From the NCBI GenBank assembly GCA_964494655.1, contig CAZBRM010000012.1, positions 1-14,442 of the forward strand: a stretch of DNA of 14,442 bases, written 5' to 3'. The stretch is from JAHJQT01 sp964494655 (GTDB lineage Bacteria > Patescibacteriota > Minisyncoccia > Portnoybacterales > UBA2143). Under the pieces are notes generated by a model, which saw only the letters and a program-made list of their open reading frames with translations, made no database searches and was not told the DNA's origin. The translations under genes and the position numbers were made by a program. Positions 1-7,240 of this stretch are shown piece after piece (position 1 is the first letter of the stretch; the number at the start of each line of letters is the position of its first letter).

Positions 1-48
1 GAAGAAATAGGATTATGGAAAGAAAAAAATCAAGGAGATTTTCTTTGA
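1..48 (+). CDS. 3' end of an unidentified gene (partial)
   Basis: Frame 1 is open from the window edge to a TGA at 46-48 and encodes 15 residues ending in KNQGDFL. This is too short to assign to a family. It is called only because the reading direction and spacing (50 bases to the next start) suit the same-strand gene run that follows. A competing open frame starting at base 3 runs to a TAG at 84-86 and gives a basic peptide; I think it less likely because it would leave only 12 bases before the next gene, but the sequence does not exclude it. Confidence 0.3.
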   Translation, partial: EEIGLWKEKNQGDFL

Positions 49-50
49 TT

Positions 51-79
51 TTGAATATAGAATATATATTATTTATAGT
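51..79 (+). promoter_or_regulatory. Possible sigma-70-type promoter
   Basis: TTGAAT at 51-56 and TATAGT at 74-79 are separated by exactly 17 bases, matching the spacing of a housekeeping promoter, and lie just upstream of the methyltransferase start at 99. The predicted start point near 85-87 would leave a leader of only about 12 bases. In DNA this AT-rich such matches arise easily by chance, and the upstream gene fragment ends only two bases before it, so read-through transcription is equally possible. Confidence 0.22.
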
Positions 80-98
80 AAATTAGGCAAGAATATTT

Positions 99-848
99 AT
101 GGATATTATTCCAAAAATCTTATCTCAGATTCAACCAAAAGATAAAGTTTTGGATGTTGGTGGTTGGGCCAAACCATTTAATAGGGCTAATTATGTGTTA
201 GATTACATGCCCCATAAGACAAAAGGCATAGGTGGAAAATTTGGACCAAACAAAGAATACTTCACTAAAAAAACATGGATTGTATTTGATATTTGCGATC
301 GCGAGCCGTTTCCGTTTAAAGATAAGGAATTTGATTTTGTTTTTTGTTCGCATACATTAGAGGATATTAGAGATCCAATTTGGGTTTGTTCTGAAATAAA
401 TAGGATAGGCAAAAAAGGATACATTGAAACGCCTTCGCGAATTGTTGAATCTCATAAAAACATAGGCGGTAAATGGAATTTAAATAAATATGTAACCGGT
501 TATTCTCATCATGCTTGGTATGTGGAAGATTTTGATAATAAATTGTTATTTACTTTTAAAAATCCATTAATTCATAATATTAAAGAATTTCAAGTTAATA
601 ATTTAGATAGGCCAGAGATTATGTCATTTTTTTGGGAAGAAAGTTTTGAATACAAAGAGAACAGAATAAACTCTGAGTCATATAAAAGTATTTTTGCTGA
701 TTTAAAAAGATTTAAGTTGTCAACAGTACCAGATGAACAAAAAGATAAGGTTGAAAAAAGATTGGATTATCTTATTAAAAATTTACAGCAAGTTCAATTA
801 AAGAAGCGGTTAATAAATAAACTTAAAAAGATAAAGCGATTTTTTTAA
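99..848 (+). CDS. Class I SAM-dependent methyltransferase
   Basis: This 249-residue protein is a Rossmann-fold methyltransferase of the Methyltransf_11 type. Motif I is VLDVGGWAKPF near residues 17-27, with a Gly-Trp where many relatives have Cys-Gly. An acidic strand end (FDICD, about residues 65-69) could hold the SAM ribose, and the segment FDFVFCSHTLEDI (about 79-91) is the usual motif IV/post-IV region. The C-terminal 60 residues are Lys-rich and helical in composition. No substrate-specific motif is recognisable; the glycosyltransferase neighbourhood suggests a glycan or glycolipid substrate, which is inference. The start has only a weak AGG (85-87) upstream, but the motif I distance from the N terminus is normal. 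The stop is followed after four bases by the radical SAM start, so the two are probably co-transcribed. Confidence 0.8.
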   Translation: MDIIPKILSQIQPKDKVLDVGGWAKPFNRANYVLDYMPHKTKGIGGKFGPNKEYFTKKTWIVFDICDREPFPFKDKEFDFVFCSHTLEDIRDPIWVCSEINRIGKKGYIETPSRIVESHKNIGGKWNLNKYVTGYSHHAWYVEDFDNKLLFTFKNPLIHNIKEFQVNNLDRPEIMSFFWEESFEYKENRINSESYKSIFADLKRFKLSTVPDEQKDKVEKRLDYLIKNLQQVQLKKRLINKLKKIKRFF

Positions 849-852
849 AGGT

Positions 853-1857
853 ATGTTAAAATCAATAAACTTATCATTGTCGTCAACTTGTGGAGCAGAT
901 TGTATATTTTGTCCTTCCGATAGGGGTCAAAGAATTAAACAGAAAATAATGCCCTTTGAATATGTTGAGAGAATAATTAATGAACTTTCTTCAGAGGAAT
1001 TCAAAAAACATCACAACGTTATAAAAATAAGCACAGGAGAAAATGGTGATGCTTTTTTAAATAAGGATTTAATTAAAATTTTAAGATTAATTAGATCTAG
1101 GCTATCTCGAATTAAAATAGGTTTTGCTACAAATTTTCAGAATTTTACTAAAGATAAAGTAGAAACAATACTTAATGAAAAACTTATAGATGAATTATCC
1201 TGCAATATAGATAGTTTTGATAAAGAAGTTTATTATGAGATAAAAAAAATTGATTTTTATAATACGATGAGTAATTTGATGTATTTTTTAATGGTCAGAA
1301 AAAGATTAAATTGTTATTTACCTTTAAATATTAATGTTGTCTCTTATAATGACTACATTAAAGCAATTTACTATAACTTTGGAATCAAGCCTGTTAAAAT
1401 AAAAGAATGTATTAAAACAACGGAAACATTTTGTGATATAGAATTTATTCTAAAAAAAATAATTAATTCTACAGATAAGATTAATCGATTAGGTATTCGA
1501 GGTTGGGCAGAACGAAAACAACCAAAAAAAGTAAATTATAGAAAATATGTATGTAAGGAGATAAAAAGAATTAAAAATGAAGCGTTTATTGCTCCAGACG
1601 GAACATGGTATGCTTGTTGTTGGGATTCAAACAATGAATTGGTTTTAGGGAATGTGATGAAACAATCTATTAATGAAATCTTTTATAGCGAAAAAAGAAA
1701 GAGGTTTATTCAGATGTTGAAAAATAAAGAATTTGAAAAAATTAGTGGGCCTTGTAAAACAGTTAATTGTTGTCAACGATTAAAAAAAAGTGATTTAGAA
1801 ACAATATGGCAAATCTTTTTGAATTTTATAACCAAAATAAAGAATATTTTAAATTAA
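853..1857 (+). CDS. Radical SAM protein with SPASM-like C-terminal domain
   Basis: This is a 334-residue radical SAM enzyme. Cys13-x3-Cys17-x2-Cys20 near the N terminus binds the [4Fe-4S] cluster that cleaves SAM. A second cysteine set (Cys234, Cys255/256, Cys301, Cys306/307) around APDGTWYACCWDS and GPCKTVNCC fits a SPASM/twitch auxiliary-cluster domain. Such proteins are known as peptide-modifying (anSME/PqqE-like) enzymes and also occur often, with unknown substrates, in surface-polysaccharide clusters. No candidate precursor peptide lies nearby, so a sugar or lipid substrate is more likely here (inference). The start is four bases after the previous stop; AAAGG is present but sits too close to the ATG to be a good ribosome site. 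The last 17 codons overlap the next gene in another frame, and this tail (IWQIFLNFITKIKNILN) lies beyond the conserved cysteines, so it may be a late extension. Confidence 0.85.
   Translation: MLKSINLSLSSTCGADCIFCPSDRGQRIKQKIMPFEYVERIINELSSEEFKKHHNVIKISTGENGDAFLNKDLIKILRLIRSRLSRIKIGFATNFQNFTKDKVETILNEKLIDELSCNIDSFDKEVYYEIKKIDFYNTMSNLMYFLMVRKRLNCYLPLNINVVSYNDYIKAIYYNFGIKPVKIKECIKTTETFCDIEFILKKIINSTDKINRLGIRGWAERKQPKKVNYRKYVCKEIKRIKNEAFIAPDGTWYACCWDSNNELVLGNVMKQSINEIFYSEKRKRFIQMLKNKEFEKISGPCKTVNCCQRLKKSDLETIWQIFLNFITKIKNILN
1782..1808 (+). other. A8 tract, -1-frame stop and nested start (possible translational coupling)
   Basis: In the radical SAM reading frame, bases 1782-1788 form the heptamer A-AAA-AAA in the phase used by -1 slippery sites, inside a run of eight A. 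A -1 slip would read AAG and stop at the TGA 1791-1793, 12 bases before the methyltransferase ATG at 1806. Ribosomes ending there would be well placed to restart. No obvious stimulatory stem-loop was seen and A8 runs also occur elsewhere in the same gene (near 1242 and 1452), so this is only a suggestion. Confidence 0.22.
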
Positions 1858-2597
1858 CAGAACAAGGTCATCTTCGAGGAGGTCTTTTTCCTATTCATAA
1901 AGAGATTTTAAATAAATGTAAAGAGAAAAAGGGTTTTTTGGTTGATTTAGGTTGTGGAACTGGATTGGATATATTAGCCATGACCGATAAAAATAATTTT
2001 TGTCTAGGTATAGATATTTCTCAATTAGCTATTAAAAAAGCATTAGCAAGAACGAAGAATAAGAAAAACATCGACTTTAAACAATCTAATCTAGAAAAAT
2101 TACCTTTAGAAAATAATTCAGTTGATGTAATTACTTCGTTTTTTACTTTTGAACATTTGTTAAATTCCGAAAAAGTATTAGACGAAATAGACAGAGTTTT
2201 GAAATCAAAAAAAGAAGCGTTTATATTATGTCCAAATTATTCTAGCCCATTTAGAAATCCGCCCATTTTTGGAGGCATTAGAAAAATTAGAATTGTTAAA
2301 AAAATGATTTTGTCTCTATGGCGCGTATTTAATGTTTGGTTTTTTAAAAAGAAGGATTTTAGAGTAAAAATAATAGAGCCAGATTTAACCAAAATAGGCG
2401 AAGATTGGGATGCCGTTAATGAACCATCAGTATTTGAGTTTATAAACTACTTTAAGAGAAAGAATTATAAGATTGATTATCAAACATGGCTTTCGCCACC
2501 AAAAACAAAAATAGAGAAATTCTTTTCTTATTTCAAAAATTTTCCTATTATAAAATACTGGGGACCAGTTTGTTATATTTATGTCCAAAAAAGATAA
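1806..2597 (+). CDS. Class I SAM-dependent methyltransferase
   Basis: This is a 263-residue Methyltransf_11-type enzyme. Motif I is VDLGCGTG ending near residue 53, followed by GIDIS (acidic residue for the SAM ribose) and LPLENNSVDVITSFFTFEHL, a typical motif II/IV stretch with the FEHL signature of this group. The C-terminal third has many Trp, Phe and Lys residues and no recognisable domain. It begins inside the radical SAM gene with a 52-base overlap. I keep this start because the N-terminal LFEFYNQNKEYF helix is usual before motif I, and the frame is closed by a TGA at 1791-1793. No Shine-Dalgarno sequence precedes it, so its translation may depend on ribosomes from the upstream gene. 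Substrate unknown; a glycan tailoring role is inferred from context. Confidence 0.82.
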   Translation: MANLFEFYNQNKEYFKLTEQGHLRGGLFPIHKEILNKCKEKKGFLVDLGCGTGLDILAMTDKNNFCLGIDISQLAIKKALARTKNKKNIDFKQSNLEKLPLENNSVDVITSFFTFEHLLNSEKVLDEIDRVLKSKKEAFILCPNYSSPFRNPPIFGGIRKIRIVKKMILSLWRVFNVWFFKKKDFRVKIIEPDLTKIGEDWDAVNEPSVFEFINYFKRKNYKIDYQTWLSPPKTKIEKFFSYFKNFPIIKYWGPVCYIYVQKR

Positions 2598-2637
2598 TAT
2601 TTCGAATTAATATAAGAAATAGCTATAAAATTTAATT

Positions 2638-3441
2638 ATGTATATCTTAAAAAAAATTAGGCATTTGGTTAAAATAATATTAACTGAGAAACAGAAAAAT
2701 ATCTTAAAAAAGATATTTCAATTAATTAATATTTTTATATATAGAAATGATCTAATTAAACTTTCTGTTATATGCGGAACAGATAAAGGGTGCCATCATA
2801 AATATGCTAAGCACTACCAAACTCACTTTAGTAAATTTAAAAATAAAAAAATAAAACTTTTAGAAATAGGAGTTGGTGGTTATGGAGATTGGAAAGAAGG
2901 TGGATTGTCTCTTAAAATGTGGAAAGCGTATTTTTCCAAAGCAATGATTTATTCTTTTGATATTTATGATAAAAGAGAATTAAGTGGGAAAAGAATAAAA
3001 ATATTTCAAGGAAATCAATCTGATAAGAAATTCTTATCAAAATTATCTAATGAAATTGGTAAGTTGGATATTATTATTGATGATGGAAGTCATAAAAATA
3101 AAGATGTAATTGTCTCATTTAAAGAATTATTTCCATTATTAAAGCATGGTGGTATCTATGTCATAGAAGATACTCAGACATCGTATTATCCTGGTATGGG
3201 TGGTGATAGTAATAATTTTAATAACCAAAATACAACAATGGGATTTGTAAAAAATTTAACAGATTCTTTAAATCATTCTGAATTTTTTATTCCAAATTAT
3301 CGGCCATCATATTGGGATAAAAATATTATTTCTATTCATTTTTACCATAATCTGATTTTTATTTATAAAGGATTGAATAATGAAGGCAGTAATATTATTA
3401 AAAAAGGCGATTCAAATCTTGATTGGGTAAAAGGTAATTAA
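2638..3441 (+). CDS. MycE-like metal-dependent sugar O-methyltransferase
   Basis: The 267-residue product resembles the demethylmacrocin / mycinamicin VI 2''-O-methyltransferase group, which methylates a hydroxyl of a 6-deoxysugar. Signature segments in order are CGTDKG (46-51), LLEIGVGGYGDW (74-85, SAM loop), GGLSLKMWKAYF (88-99), FDIYDKR (107-113), IIIDDGSH (145-152) and YVIEDTQTSYYPG (174-186). By comparison with MycE, Asp149, Glu177 and Asp178 would hold the Mg ion and His152 would act as catalytic base; the spacing between these residues equals that I remember for MycE. The N-terminal 40 residues are basic and hydrophobic and could sit on the membrane. MycE itself acts on a macrolide; no macrolide gene is present, so a surface-glycan sugar is the likely acceptor (inference). 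It lies 40 bases after the previous gene and 26 before the GT4 gene. Confidence 0.83.
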   Translation: MYILKKIRHLVKIILTEKQKNILKKIFQLINIFIYRNDLIKLSVICGTDKGCHHKYAKHYQTHFSKFKNKKIKLLEIGVGGYGDWKEGGLSLKMWKAYFSKAMIYSFDIYDKRELSGKRIKIFQGNQSDKKFLSKLSNEIGKLDIIIDDGSHKNKDVIVSFKELFPLLKHGGIYVIEDTQTSYYPGMGGDSNNFNNQNTTMGFVKNLTDSLNHSEFFIPNYRPSYWDKNIISIHFYHNLIFIYKGLNNEGSNIIKKGDSNLDWVKGN

Positions 3442-3467
3442 ATATTAGAGATCAATCTGTTATTTCT

Positions 3468-4700
3468 ATGATAAAAAAAGATAGAAAATTAAATATTCTT
3501 ATTTTAACTCATACCTATTCTAATATTGAAGCAGGTGGAGAGCCAAAGATTGTTTACGAAACTTCTAGAGCTCTGGCTAGGGCTGGTTTGAATGTTTATG
3601 TTGTTGCATCGCGAGTAAATATTAGTTCATCAGTTAAAGAAAAGAATTTAAAAATTTATCAAGCTCCTTTTTGTAGACAAATTTCTGTTTTTAATCAGGG
3701 CAATATGTTAAAAGTATTTTTCTTTTCTTTGTTTTTAATATTTTTAAAAAAAATAGATTTAATTCATTTGATGCCTGAACCAGGATCTTGTCCTTTTGTT
3801 CGTTTTAAAATCAAACCTTTGGTTTTTAGTTCAGATATGCCATGGGATTATGAAAATTCTAAATATGGTATGGATTTAAAACATGATCATTCTAAAAAAA
3901 GCGAAGAGAAAAATTTAATAAAGATTAGAACTTTTTGGCAAAAAGTTTTTGATAAATTAGTTAATTATTTTTATCTTATTTTCAAATTAAAAGAGCTTTA
4001 TCCTAAAAATATAGATTTATATACCTGCACTTCAGCAAAATTAATTGAAAGATTAAAAAAACAAAATTATTTGTCAAAATTTGCTCTTGTTCAATGGGGA
4101 GTTAATCCTAGTATTTTTAATCCGAACATTAAACCAATTAAAAATAAAAAAGATAATTTTATTTTTCTATTTGTTGGGACGCTTTGTAAAAGAAAAGGAG
4201 TTGAATATTTAATTAAGGCGTTTGTAAAATTAAGTCAAAAGCATAAAAACATCGAACTTCTTTTAATTGGCAATGGCGCACCTTCTACAATAAAATATTT
4301 TAAAGAATTAGCAGGACAATCTAAAATTAATTTTATTGGTTCAGTTGCGCCGATTGATGTTCCTAAATATTTAGTTTATGCCGATGTTTTTATTTTGCCT
4401 TCTTTAGGGGAACCATTTGGCTTAGTTAATTTAGAAGCAATGGCTTGCGGAAAGCCTGTTATTAGCACTAATGCTGGTGGTGTGCCAGATTATTTTAAAG
4501 ACAAAGAAATTGGTTTTTTAGTTAAACCAGCTGATGTTGATGATTTGGCTGATGCTATGGAAAAGTTTTTAAATAATCATGATTTAGTTGATAAAATGGG
4601 ACAAAGAGCTAGAAAGTATGTTATTAGAAATTTTACTTGGGATATAACTGCTAAAAAAATGATAATTGCTTATCAAGAATTATTAAATGGTAAAAAATAA
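3468..4700 (+). CDS. GT4-family (GT-B fold) glycosyltransferase
   Basis: This is a 410-residue retaining glycosyltransferase of the RfaB/WcaL type, expected in the cytoplasm or at the inner membrane face. The N-terminal domain opens with ILILTHTYSN and a Gly-rich acceptor loop, IEAGGEPKIVYETSRAL. The C-terminal nucleotide-sugar domain starts around FLFVGTLCKRKGVEYL (about residues 234-249), continues with LLIGNGAP, and carries the E-x7-E motif as Glu315 and Glu323 in EPFGLVNLEAMACGKPVIS. The last part, FTWDITAKKM, is the usual terminal helix. Length is normal for the family. A middle stretch (about 130-180) is rich in Lys, Tyr and Phe and could contact the membrane. Donor and acceptor cannot be read from sequence. 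The end overlaps the next gene by 14 bases, indicating coupled expression. Confidence 0.9.
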   Translation: MIKKDRKLNILILTHTYSNIEAGGEPKIVYETSRALARAGLNVYVVASRVNISSSVKEKNLKIYQAPFCRQISVFNQGNMLKVFFFSLFLIFLKKIDLIHLMPEPGSCPFVRFKIKPLVFSSDMPWDYENSKYGMDLKHDHSKKSEEKNLIKIRTFWQKVFDKLVNYFYLIFKLKELYPKNIDLYTCTSAKLIERLKKQNYLSKFALVQWGVNPSIFNPNIKPIKNKKDNFIFLFVGTLCKRKGVEYLIKAFVKLSQKHKNIELLLIGNGAPSTIKYFKELAGQSKINFIGSVAPIDVPKYLVYADVFILPSLGEPFGLVNLEAMACGKPVISTNAGGVPDYFKDKEIGFLVKPADVDDLADAMEKFLNNHDLVDKMGQRARKYVIRNFTWDITAKKMIIAYQELLNGKK

Positions 4701-5661
4701 ACAATCTAAAATATCTATTATTATTCTTACATGGAATGGTGTTCGGCATATTTCTAATTGTCTTGAGTCAATTCAGGAATCAACTTATTCAAATTATGAA
4801 ATTATTGTAGTTGACAATGGTTCAAAAGATGGTACTCCAGAATTAATTAGAAATAATTTTCCAAATGTTAAATTAATATTAAATAAAAAAAATCTTGGTT
4901 TTACTGGAGGAAATAATATAGGGATTAAAAAAGCAATAGGCGATATTATTTTTCTCTTGAATGATGATACTAAAATACATCCTAATTTAATTGAGGTTTT
5001 AGTTCAAGAATTGGAAAGTTCATCGAAAATAGGTATTGTTGGGCCGAAGATATATTTTATGAATAAACCAAATAAAATTTGGTTTGCTGGCGGGAAAATA
5101 GATTGGTCAAAAAGCGATAGTTTTCATTTGGGTAAAGATTTAGCAGATAAGGAATTAATTAATGACTCAAAAAAAGAAGTTGATTTTATAACCGGATGTG
5201 CTTTAATGATTAAAAAGGACGTAATAGATAAAATTGGCTTATTGGATGATAATTTTTTTGCTTTTTATGAAGATGCTGATTGGTGTCAAAAAGCAAAAAA
5301 AGCTGGATATCAAGTAGTTTATATTCCATTTGGTGGTGTTTGGCATATTAAATCAGCTACAGCTAGTCGTGTTTTTTTAGATGATTTAAAATCTCAAATA
5401 AAAGGGAAAAATATAATTACAAAAATTAAAATTTATTTTAAAATGGTTAGTCGTTATATATTTAATGTCAATAGACAGAAATACAGGATTTATAGAAATA
5501 GATTTATTTTTTTTATGAGACATGCTAATTTTAAATATAAGATTACTTTTCTTATAAGATTTATCTTTATTTTTACTCCTAAATTTTTATGGTCAGTTAC
5601 TGGGCAGATGTTTTTGTCGGTTTTTAAAATAACTAATAATTATATACATGAATTTATATAG
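4687..5661 (+). CDS. GT2-family glycosyltransferase (rhamnosyltransferase/WbbL-like)
   Basis: This is a 324-residue inverting GT-A glycosyltransferase. It has the GT2 opening SIIILTWNGVRHISNCLESI (residues 10-29), VVDNGSKDGT (41-50), NLGFTGGNNIGI (69-80), the metal- and donor-binding NDD at 92-94, TGCALMIKK, and a catalytic Glu-Asp pair in FYEDADWC (Glu195, Asp196, Asp198). This combination is typical of WbbL-like rhamnosyltransferases, but related enzymes use other sugars. The C-terminal 90 residues are Arg/Phe-rich with a hydrophobic patch (FLIRFIFIFTPKFLW), likely membrane-associated. It starts inside the last codons of the GT4 gene (14-base overlap, no separate ribosome site needed) and ends 15 bases before the GT-C gene, so all three are probably one transcription unit. 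Confidence 0.88.
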   Translation: MVKNKQSKISIIILTWNGVRHISNCLESIQESTYSNYEIIVVDNGSKDGTPELIRNNFPNVKLILNKKNLGFTGGNNIGIKKAIGDIIFLLNDDTKIHPNLIEVLVQELESSSKIGIVGPKIYFMNKPNKIWFAGGKIDWSKSDSFHLGKDLADKELINDSKKEVDFITGCALMIKKDVIDKIGLLDDNFFAFYEDADWCQKAKKAGYQVVYIPFGGVWHIKSATASRVFLDDLKSQIKGKNIITKIKIYFKMVSRYIFNVNRQKYRIYRNRFIFFMRHANFKYKITFLIRFIFIFTPKFLWSVTGQMFLSVFKITNNYIHEFI

Positions 5662-5676
5662 TATTAAAAAACCACA

Positions 5677-7239
5677 ATGAAAAAAAATATTATTTTAATT
5701 CTTGTTTGTTTGTTTTTACTCTCAATGGTTGTTCATTTTTTGCCAGTTTGGGGAAAAGGTTATTCTTTTAGCCCTATGGGTGGAGATTTGATTTTAGCTA
5801 GAAATTTCGCTTTGACTGGTCAATATAAAATAGAAAGCGAAAATAATATTGTTTTGTCTTCAGATAGAATTCAAGATGAAGGAATTCCTTGTGACTGGGG
5901 AAATAAATTAACCCCTCTTATTTATGGACAAATATTTAAAATCTTTGGTTTTCATAGGGATTTACCTCTGTATGTCTCTTTGATTTTATGGGCCTTAACA
6001 GGATCACTTCTTTTTTTACTTATTTTAAAATTATTTAATTTAAGATTAGCTGTGATTTTTGGCTTAATTGATATCTTTGTGCCTGTTCTTACACAGGGCT
6101 CTTTAATGTCTGGTTTTTATGAATGGGCTATGTTATTTTTTGTAATTGGTCTTTTATTCTATTTATATAAAAAAGAGACTGGAAAAACTAATTTAGTTTT
6201 AGCCAGTTTCTTTTTTGGGTTAGCTGCCTTAGCTAGAAACGCCTTTTTAATTTCTTTTATTCCTTTTGTTATTTATGATTTTTGGAAAAATAGATCATGG
6301 AAAAGAGTAATTATTTTTATTTTGCCTTTTATTTTGCTTTGGGGCATTTATTTAATTCCTGACTATTTAGAAGGAACACCAAATGCATATTTTTCTTCTG
6401 AAGATACTAGTTTTGGCATGTATGGTCATTTATTTCCCGATCCTTATACTTTCCATTTTGAAAAAGATGAATACATTCAAAGTGTCATAGGGACTTCTGA
6501 TTATACTTTTTCAGAATTTTTATTGAAGTATGATTATTCAGTTAGTTTTAAGAATAAATTAATAATGTATTTTTCTTCAATTAAATTTTATCCCAAAGAG
6601 TTTTCTAAATTAATTGTTACAGGTGGTCCATTAATAATTTTATTCTTAATAGCTGGGTTAGTATGTTTATATAGAAAAAAAAGACTCCTCTTTAATTTGT
6701 TTATAATTTGGAGCGTTGTTTGGTATGTATTATTAGTTGTTTTGACAACAAATAATTGGGATCATTTTTTAGAGTTAAGGTTTCCAATAGTTCTTTTAAT
6801 TTCCTTGGGTATTTATTGGTTAATTGATTTTATTTTAGAATTATCCATTAAAGAAACATTTAAATATATTATAATTTTAGTTTTATCTCTTTTTATTTTC
6901 TTACATTTTGTTCAGGCGAATAAATGGATGCTTCATGAGGAATATAATTGGGTAACAGAGGTTATTGAAGAATTATTTGAAACTATTGATAAAAAGCAAT
7001 TAGATAAACAAAACGATATAATTGCCGTAAGTATTTGTCCTTCTGTTCCTCAGGCTTTAAATTATCATACTGATTTAAATATTATTTATTTTGATTTAAA
7101 TACAGTAGAAAAATTATTGAATCAGAATAAGCTTTCTTGGGCCTTTGAACAATTTGGCGTGACTAAAATAATTGGCTTTAATTCTGATTTAAGTCAAAAA
7201 ATAATAGAACAGACTGATGTAGAAAATATAATTAAATAG
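5677..7239 (+). CDS. GT-C-type membrane glycosyltransferase (PMT/GT39-like)
   Basis: The 520-residue protein has about ten predicted membrane segments (near 4-22, 97-119, 125-143, 146-165, 172-197, 210-228, 315-332, 338-356, 369-388, 396-411). A large extracytoplasmic loop of about 85 residues lies between the sixth and seventh. The first loop holds MGGDLILARNFALTGQY (34-50), which matches the conserved acidic residue (here Asp37) and following helix of PMT/ArnT-like enzymes. ELRFPIVLL near 366-374 resembles their usual R-x-P stretch. Family members take a sugar from a polyprenyl-phosphate carrier and transfer it outside the cytoplasm to lipid, glycan or protein. A small soluble C-terminal tail (about 412-520) follows. 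It lacks a Shine-Dalgarno site. It is the last gene of the + strand run; one base separates its TAG from the stop of the opposing gene. A Wzy-like polymerase is a less likely alternative. Confidence 0.72.
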   Translation: MKKNIILILVCLFLLSMVVHFLPVWGKGYSFSPMGGDLILARNFALTGQYKIESENNIVLSSDRIQDEGIPCDWGNKLTPLIYGQIFKIFGFHRDLPLYVSLILWALTGSLLFLLILKLFNLRLAVIFGLIDIFVPVLTQGSLMSGFYEWAMLFFVIGLLFYLYKKETGKTNLVLASFFFGLAALARNAFLISFIPFVIYDFWKNRSWKRVIIFILPFILLWGIYLIPDYLEGTPNAYFSSEDTSFGMYGHLFPDPYTFHFEKDEYIQSVIGTSDYTFSEFLLKYDYSVSFKNKLIMYFSSIKFYPKEFSKLIVTGGPLIILFLIAGLVCLYRKKRLLFNLFIIWSVVWYVLLVVLTTNNWDHFLELRFPIVLLISLGIYWLIDFILELSIKETFKYIIILVLSLFIFLHFVQANKWMLHEEYNWVTEVIEELFETIDKKQLDKQNDIIAVSICPSVPQALNYHTDLNIIYFDLNTVEKLLNQNKLSWAFEQFGVTKIIGFNSDLSQKIIEQTDVENIIK

Positions 7240-7240
7240 A

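Noticed and set aside
1242..1249. A8 tracts inside the radical SAM gene as phase-variation switches
   Set aside because: Runs of seven to eight A are common all over this AT-rich window and none sits at a gene start or breaks a frame, so they do not stand out as contingency loci.
853..1857. RiPP system built on the SPASM-like radical SAM protein
   Set aside because: No short gene for a Cys- or Gly-rich precursor, no RRE-like protein, peptidase or exporter lies nearby; the gaps on either side are too short, and the neighbours are glycan genes.
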